Under the pieces are notes generated by a model. It worked only from the letters and a program-made list of their open reading frames with translations. It was not told the DNA's origin and searched no databases. Both the position numbers and the translations under genes were made by a program. Below, piece by piece: positions 26,485 through 34,385 of a stretch of 54,001 nt of DNA (position 1 is the stretch's first letter; each line of letters begins with the position of its first letter). This DNA is from Caballeronia grimmiae (GTDB taxonomy: Bacteria > Pseudomonadota > Gammaproteobacteria > Burkholderiales > Burkholderiaceae): assembly GCF_000698555.1 (NCBI RefSeq), contig NZ_JFHE01000040.1, positions 1 through 54,001 of the forward strand, given 5' to 3'.

Positions 26485-27954
26485 TCAAAACACGGGTTGA
26501 TACGGTCCCAGTTCAACCTGGATCGATTTGATGCGGGTGTAAGCGTTGAGCGCCACGATGCCGTTTTCGCGGCCGATGCCCGACTGCTTGTATCCGCCCA
26601 CGGGCATTTCGGCCGGTGACTCGCCCCATGTATTGATCCAGCAGATGCCGGCGTCGAGGCGATGAATCACGCGATGCGCACGCGACAGACTCTCCGTCAC
26701 GACCCCCGCTGCGAGGCCGTACACGCTATCGTTGGCGCGCGCGATCGCTTCGTCTTCGTCGTCGAAAGCGAGGATGCACATGACCGGGCCGAAGATTTCC
26801 TCCTTCACGATGCGCATCTCGTCGCGGCAATCCGCGAACACGGTCGGCTCGACATAGTGACCACGCGCGAATGCACCATCCGCGAGACGTGCGCCTCCCG
26901 CGACGAGCCGTGCGCCTTCGCGCTTGCCACTCTCGATGTAGGTCAGCACCTTCTGCAACTGCATCGCACTGGCCAGCGGGCCGAAGTTCGTATTCGGATC
27001 GTCCGGCGCGCCGATACGAATGCGCTTCATGCGCTCCCGAATCAGGGCTTCGAATTTCTCGACGACATTGCGTTGAACGAACACACGCGTGCCGTTCGTG
27101 CACACCTGGCCCGAGCTGAAGAAGTTCGCGCTCATCGCGATATCGGCGGCGCGCTCGAGGTTTGCATCGTCGAACACGATCAGCGGCGACTTGCCTCCGA
27201 GTTCCATGGTCACTTCCTTGAGCGTCGATCCACCCGCGCGCGCCATCACCTTCTTGCCCGTCTCGACGCCGCCCGTGAACGATATCTTGTCGATGCCGGG
27301 ATGTTCCGCGAGCATCGCGCCGACGCGGGCGTCGCCCTGCACGACGTTGAACACGCCGGCCGGTACGCCTGCCTCGATGTAGATCTCGGCGAGCTTCAGC
27401 GCGCTCAAAGGCGTGACTTCGCTTGGCTTGAAGATCATTGCGTTGCCGGCCGCAAGGGCCGGCGCGGACTTCCAGCATGCGATCTGGATGGGATAGTTCC
27501 ACGCCCCGATGCCCGCGCACACGCCGATCGGCTCTCGCCGGGTATAGACGAACGACGATTCGCGCAGCGGTATCTGCTCGCCTTCGATGGCGGTCGCGAG
27601 GCCCGCGTAATACTCGATGACGTCCGCGCCCGTGACCATATCGACGGCGCGCGTCTCCGAGATGGGCTTGCCCGTATCGAGCGTTTCCAGCGCGGCAAGC
27701 TCGTCGTTACGCGCGCGCAGGAGGTCCACCGCGCGGCGCAGTATGCGCGAACGCTGCATCGCGGTCATCGCGGCCCATTCCCGCTGTCCCGTTCGCGCTG
27801 AACGAACCGCGCGATCGACATCTTCCTGCGACGCCTGCTGCACGCGTGCGAGCGTTTCGCCCGAAGCGGGGTTGAGGGTGTCGAAGGTTTCGCCGCTGGT
27901 CGCATCGACATATTCGCCGCCGATGTAAAGCCGTTGCTCTTCGAATGCGGACAT
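26485..27954 (-). CDS. betB: Betaine aldehyde dehydrogenase BetB
   Basis: The 489-aa aldehyde dehydrogenase shows GAWNYPIQIACWKSAPAL, the NAD-binding FTGGVETGKKV segment, the catalytic Glu in MELGGKSPLIVFDD and the catalytic Cys in GQVCTNGTRVFVQ. The CTNG context is typical of BetB. It converts betaine aldehyde to glycine betaine with NAD(P)+ in the cytosol. It is separated by 32 bp from betI and 11 bp from betA, forming one transcript. Confidence 0.95.
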   Translation of the reverse strand: MSAFEEQRLYIGGEYVDATSGETFDTLNPASGETLARVQQASQEDVDRAVRSARTGQREWAAMTAMQRSRILRRAVDLLRARNDELAALETLDTGKPISETRAVDMVTGADVIEYYAGLATAIEGEQIPLRESSFVYTRREPIGVCAGIGAWNYPIQIACWKSAPALAAGNAMIFKPSEVTPLSALKLAEIYIEAGVPAGVFNVVQGDARVGAMLAEHPGIDKISFTGGVETGKKVMARAGGSTLKEVTMELGGKSPLIVFDDANLERAADIAMSANFFSSGQVCTNGTRVFVQRNVVEKFEALIRERMKRIRIGAPDDPNTNFGPLASAMQLQKVLTYIESGKREGARLVAGGARLADGAFARGHYVEPTVFADCRDEMRIVKEEIFGPVMCILAFDDEDEAIARANDSVYGLAAGVVTESLSRAHRVIHRLDAGICWINTWGESPAEMPVGGYKQSGIGRENGIVALNAYTRIKSIQVELGPYQPVF

Positions 27955-27986
27955 CGCGTACGTCTCCTGAGTGCGTAGCTATGAAA

Positions 27987-28574
27987 TCAGTCGCGTGGCT
28001 TGATCACCATGTCGATGTAGTCATACGAGACGCGCAGGGCGGTCTTCGTGTCGAAAGGTTCTCCCGCGAGCGCGCCGCGCAACCAGAGGCCGTCGATCAG
28101 GGCCGCGAGTCCAGTCGCGGCGCGGCGGGCAGCGCCGCGGCTCAACACGCGCGAGAATTCCGCGCATAGATTCGAGAAGAGACGCCGCGTGTTCACGTAT
28201 TGCAAGCGCCGCAACCGGTCCTTGTGCATGCTTTCCGACCAGAACGCGAGCCACGTTTTCATAACCGGCCCGTTGACCTGCTCGACGTCGAAGTTCGCGG
28301 CGACGACCGCGCGCAACTTCGAGCGCGGATCGGCCTTGGCGGCCCTTCGCCGGCGCGATGTGCCTTGCCACAGCGAACGCAGCACATGCCGCATGGTGGC
28401 TTCGAGCAGACCGTCCTTGTCGCCGAAGTAATGGCTCACGATGCCCGTCGATATTTCGGCGCGTTGCGCAACCGACGCGAGCGTCGCTCCCGTCAATCCG
28501 AACTCGTCGATGGTCAGCAAGGTGGCATCGATAAGCTGCGCGCGGCGCACTTCCCGCATTCCAAGTTTTGGCAT
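27987..28574 (-). CDS. betI: TetR-type choline-responsive repressor BetI
   Basis: The 195-aa protein has the BetI N-terminus (MREVRRAQLIDATLLTIDEFG) with HTH LASVAQRAEISTGIVSHYFGDKDGLL, then the BetI ligand domain (FWSESMHKDRLRRLQYVNTRRL) with the conserved DGLWLRGAL. Like the E. coli protein it should repress the bet operon until choline binds. It is the first gene of betIBA-choX and so is autoregulated; a matching palindrome lies at 28661-28679. Confidence 0.93.
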   Translation of the reverse strand: MPKLGMREVRRAQLIDATLLTIDEFGLTGATLASVAQRAEISTGIVSHYFGDKDGLLEATMRHVLRSLWQGTSRRRRAAKADPRSKLRAVVAANFDVEQVNGPVMKTWLAFWSESMHKDRLRRLQYVNTRRLFSNLCAEFSRVLSRGAARRAATGLAALIDGLWLRGALAGEPFDTKTALRVSYDYIDMVIKPRD

Positions 28575-28645
28575 GACGTTCGACTTCGATAAAGGACGCA
28601 GCCGCCGGAGACACCCGGCTGCCTGATGGTTCGAGCGTGAAAACC

Positions 28646-28674
28646 ATGCTACTTTTTTTATATTGAACGGTCAA
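28646..28674 (-). promoter_or_regulatory. Putative bet operon promoter
   Basis: On the minus strand TTGACC (28669-28674) stands 17 nt before TAGCAT (28646-28651), followed after 71 bp by the betI ATG. The -35 hexamer lies inside the candidate BetI palindrome, a layout that would allow direct repression. The -10 match is only moderate. Confidence 0.5.
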
Positions 28675-28679
28675 TCAAT
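28661..28679. promoter_or_regulatory. Candidate BetI operator
   Basis: An exact palindrome ATTGA-ACGG-TCAAT (28662-28675) in an AT-rich context lies 87 bp upstream of betI. BetI operators in other bacteria have ATTGA-type half sites in the region between divergent bet promoters. The match is by inspection; a BetI footprint would decide. Confidence 0.55.
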
Positions 28680-28722
28680 AAAAACACGGAACGTCTCCGT
28701 GGTTGAAATCAGGCAAACAACG

Positions 28723-29622
28723 TCAGATGATGGTGTCGCACTCGTCGAGCAGCCAGTCCTGAAACGCGCGCACGGCGGCCGACGGTTCGCGCAGCGTGAG
28801 CAGCACGTACCCGCGCTCGGTGACAAGCGGGGTGTCGCGGAGCGCGACCAGCTGGCCGGTCGCGACGAGCTCGTCGATGAGCGGCGACCAGCCGAGCGCG
28901 ACGCCTTGTCCCATGACCGCGGCATGCGTCACGAGGGCGTAACTGTTAAAGGTGAATCCGCCTTGCGGCGGCGGGGCGGGGTGTCCGTGGGCTTCGAACC
29001 AGGCGCTCCATGAGAGCCATCGCTCGGGCTGCGTGCGCTCGACATGCAGAAGCGGCAGCTTCGAAAGGTCCGACGTGTCGTGCGTCGCGGCGAACGTCGG
29101 GCTGCACACGGGCGTCACTCGTTCGGGAAACAGCTTGACGGCGCGGCGCGATCCCCAGTCACCGTGCATGTCGCCGAAAACGATGAACACATCCGCAAGC
29201 TCACCGGATGCGCTCGGGAACTGCTGCGACGTGATGATCGTTACGTCGACATCGGGCATGAGCGCCTTGAACTGGGGCAGGCGCGGCATGAGCCAGTAGG
29301 CGGCGAAGCCGAAGTCCGTCGACAGGGTCAGCGTGCGCTGCGTATGGCGCGAGCGGATATCGGACGCAGCCTGGCGGATGAGATCGAAACTCTGGCGCAC
29401 TGCCTGGAACAGACGCGCCCCGTCTTCCGTCAGCGAGACTCCGCGATGTCCGCGTTCGAAGAGCGGAGTGCCGAGCGCTTCCTCCAGTTGCACGACGCGC
29501 TGGCTCACGGCCGGTTGCGTCGAGCCGAGTTCGCGCGCGGCGGCCGTGAAGCTCGCGAGCCGCGCGGCGGATTCGAATATCAGCAGCGCCTGCATGGGCG
29601 GCAGGCGGTCTTGTCGTGGCAT
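28723..29622 (-). CDS. LysR-type choline-sulfate utilization regulator
   Basis: The 299-aa LysR protein has the GcvA-like N-terminus (LPPMQALLIFESAARLASFTAAARELGSTQPAVSQRV) and a full effector domain (TLSTDFGFAAYWLMPRLPQF). Its subgroup and its place next to betC match the choline-sulfate utilization regulators known from Burkholderia and rhizobia. A good AGGAGCGG ribosome site precedes the ATG. It is divergent from betC with a 128-bp shared region and likely activates betC-choX-porin when choline-O-sulfate or choline is present. Confidence 0.88.
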   Translation of the reverse strand: MPRQDRLPPMQALLIFESAARLASFTAAARELGSTQPAVSQRVVQLEEALGTPLFERGHRGVSLTEDGARLFQAVRQSFDLIRQAASDIRSRHTQRTLTLSTDFGFAAYWLMPRLPQFKALMPDVDVTIITSQQFPSASGELADVFIVFGDMHGDWGSRRAVKLFPERVTPVCSPTFAATHDTSDLSKLPLLHVERTQPERWLSWSAWFEAHGHPAPPPQGGFTFNSYALVTHAAVMGQGVALGWSPLIDELVATGQLVALRDTPLVTERGYVLLTLREPSAAVRAFQDWLLDECDTII

Positions 29623-29750
29623 AACCGCTCCTTATAGGCGCATAACGAAATGCCGTCTTCACAGACGCAAATCGAACGGCAATAGTGGCGTTGCGCGGAC
29701 GTCCCGGTCCGCGCGGTTCGCTGCAGTGGATTCTATTCGAGGCTTGCTCC

Positions 29751-31286
29751 ATGCTTGAGACGAAACAAAATATCCTTGTTCTGATGGCCGATCAACTCAC
29801 GCCGCTTGCGCTCGCCGCGTACGGCAATCGCGTGACGAAGACCCCGCATATCGATGCACTCGCGCGTGAGGGCGTCGTCTTCGATTCGGCGTATTGCGCG
29901 AGTCCTCTGTGCGCGCCGTCGCGCTTCTCTTTGCTTGCGGGCAAACTGCCCTCGAACATCGGCGCCTACGACAACGCTGCCGAATTTCCTTCTGAGACGC
30001 TGACCTCCGCGCACTATCTGCGCGCCGAAGGCTATCGCACGGTTTTGTCGGGCAAGATGCATTTCTGCGGCGCGGACCAATTGCACGGCTTCGAGGAGCG
30101 GCTCACAACCGACATCTATCCTGCGGATTTCGGCTGGACGCCCGACTGGCAGAACTTCGAAGCGCGCCCGTCGTGGTATCACAACATGAGTTCCGTCATC
30201 GATGCAGGCCCGTGCGTGCGGACCAACCAACTCGATTTCGATGACGAGGTGACCTTCACCGTCCGCCAGAAGCTCTTCGACATCGCACGCGAGCGGCACG
30301 CGGGCAAGGACACGCGGCCGTTCATGATGGTCGCGTCGCTGACGCATCCGCACGATCCCTACGCGATACCGCGCAAATACTGGGACATGTACCCCGACGA
30401 TGACGTAGACATGCCTTCTTATCGCGACTCGCTCGAGGCGAGCGATCCGCACTCGAAGCGTCTGCGCCATGTCTACGAAGCCGATCGCACGCCGCCAACG
30501 GACAGGCAGATTCGCAACGCGCGCCGCGCGTACTACGGGGCGGTATCGTATGTGGACGATCAGTTCGGAGCCATCCTGGAGGCACTCGAACAGGCCGGAC
30601 TCGCGAACGAGACGACGATCATCATCACGTCGGACCACGGCGAGATGCTCGGCGAGCGCAACCTCTGGTACAAGATGACGTTCTTCGAAGGTGGCTGCCG
30701 CGTGCCTTTGATCGTGCATCGGCCGGGGCGGTTCGAGCCGCATCGCGTGAAGGAATCGGTCTCCCATCTCGATGTGTTGCCGACGCTGGTCGAGATCGCG
30801 CGCGGAGAATTGCCGGAAAGCTGGCCAGATGCTATCGACGGGCAAAGCCTCGTGCCGCATCTTGCAGAAACGGGGGGACACGACGAAGCCATCGGCGAAT
30901 ATCTTGCGGAAGGCGCGATTGCGCCCATCGTCATGATTCGGCGAGGAGCGTACAAATTCATTCACTCGCCCGCCGATCCGGACCAGTTATACGACCTGAG
31001 AGCGGATCCCTTCGAACGGACGAATCTCGCTAACGATGAGCGGCATCGAGCGACGGTGGCCGCGTTTCGCGAGGAAGTTGCGCGTCGCTGGGATCTGGAT
31101 GCGCTGCATCGCGACGTGCTGATGAGTCAGCGCCGCCGTCACTTCCACTTTGCATCGACGACACTCGGCACGATCCAGTCATGGGACTGGCAGCCTCGCG
31201 TCGATGCGAGTCAGCGCTATATGCGCAACCATATCGACCTCGACGATCTCGAGGCAATGGCCCGCTTTCCCGCTGTCCAACATTGA
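29751..31286 (+). CDS. betC: Choline-sulfatase BetC
   Basis: The 511-aa sulfatase has the formylglycine motif SPLCAPSRFSLLAGK with Cys54, the same position as in known choline sulfatases; it must be converted to formylglycine by an enzyme not in the window. Metal-site residues are seen in LVLMADQ near the start and TSDHGEMLGERN near residue 310. The C-terminal extension fits the choline-sulfatase family. It hydrolyses choline-O-sulfate to choline and sulfate. ATG 29751 gives the MLETKQNILVLMADQ start with a CGAGG site 8 nt upstream. It is the first gene of the plus-strand part of the island. Confidence 0.94.
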   Translation: MLETKQNILVLMADQLTPLALAAYGNRVTKTPHIDALAREGVVFDSAYCASPLCAPSRFSLLAGKLPSNIGAYDNAAEFPSETLTSAHYLRAEGYRTVLSGKMHFCGADQLHGFEERLTTDIYPADFGWTPDWQNFEARPSWYHNMSSVIDAGPCVRTNQLDFDDEVTFTVRQKLFDIARERHAGKDTRPFMMVASLTHPHDPYAIPRKYWDMYPDDDVDMPSYRDSLEASDPHSKRLRHVYEADRTPPTDRQIRNARRAYYGAVSYVDDQFGAILEALEQAGLANETTIIITSDHGEMLGERNLWYKMTFFEGGCRVPLIVHRPGRFEPHRVKESVSHLDVLPTLVEIARGELPESWPDAIDGQSLVPHLAETGGHDEAIGEYLAEGAIAPIVMIRRGAYKFIHSPADPDQLYDLRADPFERTNLANDERHRATVAAFREEVARRWDLDALHRDVLMSQRRRHFHFASTTLGTIQSWDWQPRVDASQRYMRNHIDLDDLEAMARFPAVQH

Positions 31287-31326
31287 AACCGCAGACGATC
31301 AACCCGCACATACAACAGGAACGCAG

Positions 31327-32274
31327 ATGAAAAAAGCCCTCATACATGCGCTTTTCACCGCCGTGCTCGGCTGCGCGGCGTCGCACGTGCTCGCCGCCGA
31401 TCCGCCGTCTTGCACGCAAGTGCGCATGGCCGATCCGGGCTGGACCGACATCGACGCGACCAATGCGATGAGCGGCATCGTGCTGAAGGCACTCGGTTAC
31501 AAGCAGGACGTCGCGAACCTGTCGGTGCCGATCACGTATCAGGGATTGAAGAAAGGGCAGATCGACGTGTTCCTCGGCAACTGGATGCCTGCGCAGGCTC
31601 CGCTGGTCAAGCCGTTCGTCGATGAGAAATCCATCGATGTGGTGCGGCCGAATCTGTCGAATGCCAAGTTCACGCTTGCTGTGCCGGAGTACGTCGCCGC
31701 AGCGGGCGTGCATTCGTTCGCGGACTTGCAGAAGAATGCGGACAAGTTCGACAAGCGCATATACGGCATCGAGCCGGGCGCGCCCGCCAATCAGAACCTC
31801 AAGAAGATGGTTGGCGACAAGGCCTTCGGTCTCGGCGACTGGAAGGTCGTCGAATCCAGTGAAACGGGCATGCTGACGCAAGTGGAGCGCGCGATACGCG
31901 ACAAGAAGTTCATCGTTTTTCTCGCGTGGGAGCCGCATCTGATGAATACGAAATTCAAGCCCGTTTATCTCGATGGCGGAGATCAATATCTAGGCCCCAA
32001 CTTCGGCGGCGCCACGGTGAACACCGTATCGCGCAGCGGGTATGAGCAGCAATGCCCGAACGTCGGACGCCTTTTCAGGCAGATGGCGTTCAGCGTGGAT
32101 CTGGAGAACGGCGTCATTGCCGATGTGCTGGATAAAAAGACAAGACTCGAAACGGCCGCCGCCGACGCGCTCAAACGTCACCCCGAGCTGTTGAAGGCGT
32201 GGCTCGACAACGTAATGACCGTGAGCGGCGGCAACGGGCTGGAAGCCGTTCAAAGCGCCTTGGGCGTGAAATAG
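31327..32274 (+). CDS. choX: Choline-binding periplasmic protein (ChoX-like), copy 2
   Basis: The 315-aa protein has a signal peptide (cut near Ala24) and the ChoX cage: Trp39 with Asp41 (DPGWTDI), Trp86 (LGNWMPAQ), Tyr122 (VPEYV) and Trp201 (LAWEPHLMN). It starts 40 bp after betC with an AGGAA ribosome site and belongs to the same transcript. It is paralogous to the copy at 23747-24697, differing most in the region 40-110. The divergence suggests a changed ligand, for example choline-O-sulfate; that is inference. No permease or ATPase gene is adjacent. Confidence 0.88.
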   Translation: MKKALIHALFTAVLGCAASHVLAADPPSCTQVRMADPGWTDIDATNAMSGIVLKALGYKQDVANLSVPITYQGLKKGQIDVFLGNWMPAQAPLVKPFVDEKSIDVVRPNLSNAKFTLAVPEYVAAAGVHSFADLQKNADKFDKRIYGIEPGAPANQNLKKMVGDKAFGLGDWKVVESSETGMLTQVERAIRDKKFIVFLAWEPHLMNTKFKPVYLDGGDQYLGPNFGGATVNTVSRSGYEQQCPNVGRLFRQMAFSVDLENGVIADVLDKKTRLETAAADALKRHPELLKAWLDNVMTVSGGNGLEAVQSALGVK

Positions 32275-32279
32275 GCGAT

Positions 32280-32304
32280 AGTGGCAAGTCTGAGTCTTGC
32301 CACT
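32280..32304 (+). terminator. Intercistronic hairpin between choX and the porin gene
   Basis: A perfect 9-bp inverted repeat (AGTGGCAAG / CTTGCCACT) with a 7-nt loop starts 5 bp after the choX stop. There is no T run, so it may be a partial terminator or an RNA processing site that sets different levels of choX and porin. Confidence 0.45.
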
Positions 32305-32472
32305 GCACCGGATGGTTCGCATTCCTATGGTAATGATTGTGGCGCGCGCTTGCTGAACGTCGAGCTGCAATTCGACGGTCGCTCCCGGGCAGATTTATGT
32401 CGCAATCAGTCGAGCCACCGGCTATATGGCACCTTATTTTTACGTGTCGCCCCACAACAAGAGGACACGCTG

Positions 32473-33639
32473 ATGCAAGAAAAACCATACGCCGCACGAC
32501 GTTCGTCTTTCATGACAGCTTTTGCGCTCGCCGCGAGCGCAGCCGTTGCACCGGGAGTTGCGCAGGCACAAAGCAGCGTGACGCTCTACGGCATTCTGGA
32601 TGCGGGCGTTACCTATGTGAGTAACAGCGGCGGCTCGCACCTGTTCAAGTTCGATGACGGCATTTCCTACGGCAATCGTATCGGCTTTCGCGGGGCTGAA
32701 GATCTGGGCGGCGGGCTGCAAGCGGTATTCGTGCTCGAATCGGGCTTCCGTGTCGGCACGGGACGCTATGCGTTCGGCGGTGCGGAGTTCGGGCGTCAGG
32801 CGTACGTGGGCCTGAAAAGCAATCAGTGGGGTCAGTTGTCGTTCGGTAATCAGCTCGATATGACCGAAGAGTTCGTTTATCTCTACAACATCTCGGCGTG
32901 GGCGAGCGGCTACGCCATCCACCAGGGCGATTTCGACCGCATGAACGGGGACCGGCTGCCGAATTCAGTGAAGTTCCTGTCGAACGACTATGGCGGCTTC
33001 ACGTTCGGCGGCATGTATTCGTTTGGCAACGTATCGGGCAACTTCCATCAGAACAGCGCATGGAGCGTGGGCGGACACTATGCCGCGAACACCTTCAACC
33101 TGGGAATCGCCTATACGCAACTGAACAATCCGAACGGAATCTACGCGTTCGATCCGTACGCGATGATCGGCGCGCGCACTTTCCTCGGGCAGCCCGCGGT
33201 CAGCATCGATCCGGCCACAGGTGCGCGCACCGACCTATACAGCACCAACGCGTTCCCCGTCGACAGGCAAGGCGCGCTGGCCGTTGGCGGCGCGTGGACG
33301 ATCGGCAACCTGATGGTGTCAGGCAACTTCACCTGGACGAACGTCAAGGGGCTGGGCGTCACCTCTTACATGAAGGTGTACGAGGCCGGCGCGTCCTACA
33401 ACTTCAGGCCCGATATCGCGCTATACGGCGGCTATCAGCACACGCGCTTCGAAGGCAATCACTGGAATCAGGGATCGCTCGGTCTGCATTATTTGTTGTC
33501 CAAGCGGACCGACATCTATATTTCCGGCGACTATCTGCGCGCCTCGGGTCCGGTCGATGCAGTCATCGGCTATAGCTTCACGCCGTCCACCTCGAACACG
33601 CAGGCCGATGTTCGTATCGGCATGCGGCAATCTTTCTAG
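32473..33639 (+). CDS. Gram-negative general porin (Burkholderia type)
   Basis: The 388-aa protein has a signal peptide (cut at VAQA before QSSVTLYG) and the family opening SSVTLYGILDAGVTYVSN, the FRGAEDLGGGLQAVFVLESGF strand pair, AFVGLKSN-like turn and a C-terminal Phe (VRIGMRQSF) typical of outer-membrane barrels inserted by BamA. It should form a trimeric 16-strand channel for small solutes. Its place 198 bp after choX suggests it provides outer-membrane entry for choline-O-sulfate or choline. GAGGA before the ATG supports the start. Confidence 0.93.
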   Translation: MQEKPYAARRSSFMTAFALAASAAVAPGVAQAQSSVTLYGILDAGVTYVSNSGGSHLFKFDDGISYGNRIGFRGAEDLGGGLQAVFVLESGFRVGTGRYAFGGAEFGRQAYVGLKSNQWGQLSFGNQLDMTEEFVYLYNISAWASGYAIHQGDFDRMNGDRLPNSVKFLSNDYGGFTFGGMYSFGNVSGNFHQNSAWSVGGHYAANTFNLGIAYTQLNNPNGIYAFDPYAMIGARTFLGQPAVSIDPATGARTDLYSTNAFPVDRQGALAVGGAWTIGNLMVSGNFTWTNVKGLGVTSYMKVYEAGASYNFRPDIALYGGYQHTRFEGNHWNQGSLGLHYLLSKRTDIYISGDYLRASGPVDAVIGYSFTPSTSNTQADVRIGMRQSF

Positions 33640-33661
33640 CGCCGTCGCTCTTTTGCTTAAG

Positions 33662-33686
33662 CCGGTTTCGCCTTTTGCGGAACCGG
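33662..33686 (+). terminator. Hairpin downstream of the porin gene
   Basis: A 10-bp stem (CCGGTTTCGC with GCGGAACCGG, one T-G pair) with loop CTTTT lies 22 bp after the porin stop. No T run follows, so it is a possible terminator or 3' stabiliser. Confidence 0.45.
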
Positions 33687-33967
33687 ATGCACAGGCAACT
33701 TCGGCACGGCGAGGGTTGGGGACGAAAGAGCATCGACGGAAGGATGGCGCAGCAGGTCAAGCATCGGGGGCGCAGAGACGCGAGTACGAAATCCTGGAAT
33801 CGGCGTACTTCGTTCGCTAATGCAAGAAGCGAGCAGGTAGAGCAGTTACCGCAATGAGTGTCTTCCGATGCTTCTGCCATTCGATCTTCGGATCGCTGCA
33901 CCTTCCGGTGCACGTCACTTGCCAGCGGCAGGACATCCAAAGTCTTCAAGGCTCGCAGAACCTGGCG

Positions 33968-34023
33968 AAAAAAAATGCCCGCCTTTCCGACGGGCCGAAC
34001 GAGAGAACGCACTGAGAGTGCGC
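33968..34023 (-). ncRNA. Candidate double-hairpin small RNA (about 55 nt)
   Basis: On the minus strand a strong promoter (34029-34056) is followed at the expected start distance by two stems and a T run. Hairpin 1 (34008-34022) is CGCACT-CTC-AGTGCG, a perfect 6-bp stem with 3-nt loop. A single-stranded linker rich in U and C (UUCUCUCGUUCG) follows. Hairpin 2 (33977-33995) is GCCCGTC-GGAAA-GGCGGGC, 7 bp with one U-G pair, followed by A and eight T, a textbook terminator. No credible protein is encoded. It lies in a 746-bp gene-free stretch. The linker is a good candidate for target pairing. It could be an unknown member of the short double-hairpin RNAs reported in Burkholderia. Confidence 0.65.
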
Positions 34024-34028
34024 AGTTT

Positions 34029-34056
34029 ATTATCTCTTGAAAGCCAGCGATTTCAA
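34029..34056 (-). promoter_or_regulatory. Sigma-70 promoter of the candidate small RNA
   Basis: On the minus strand TTGAAA (34051-34056) and GATAAT (34029-34034) are separated by 16 nt; both hexamers are 5/6 matches to consensus. Transcription would start near 34021-34024, exactly at the foot of the first hairpin. Confidence 0.65.
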
Positions 34057-34085
34057 GCAAGAGCAAACGATTACATGAGCTGTCG

Positions 34086-34102
34086 AAGGTTCGTCGAACC
34101 TT
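34086..34102. promoter_or_regulatory. Perfect palindrome upstream of the small RNA promoter
   Basis: AAGGTTCG-T-CGAACCTT, two exact 8-bp arms around a single base, lies 30 bp upstream of the -35 element of the candidate small RNA. It has the form of a dimeric regulator site; the regulator is unknown. Confidence 0.45.
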
Positions 34103-34385
34103 TGCAGACCGAACATTCGCGCGCCCAACTGCGACCCTGGATTCACCCGCATCCTCGTCGTTGCCAAGCACGGTGGCATGGTCACAAGCTCACACTCATG
34201 TCCTTTCCGGCTTTCCGTTGTCTCGGACCGAAATTGGAAGCAATGGCCGCCTTTCACTGAAGCGGCTTCGCTAATAAGTTCGCCACCGAGGCGCTGCGAG
34301 GCGCAATGCTCCGCAACGCCTGCCTTTAGCTTGTACGGAGAACAGCTTTCAGCGAGTGCGTTTGTATGCCCGCGAAAAGTTCGGT
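34103..34385. other. Gene-free stretch upstream of the candidate small RNA
   Basis: Short frames exist on both strands (for example 34030-34257 on the minus strand) but have no ribosome site, no protein-like character and run into the small RNA promoter. I see no further feature here. Confidence 0.4.

Noticed and set aside
34030..34257. 75-codon minus-strand frame upstream of the small RNA
   Set aside because: No ribosome site, no protein-like pattern, and it ends on the -10 element of the small RNA promoter.
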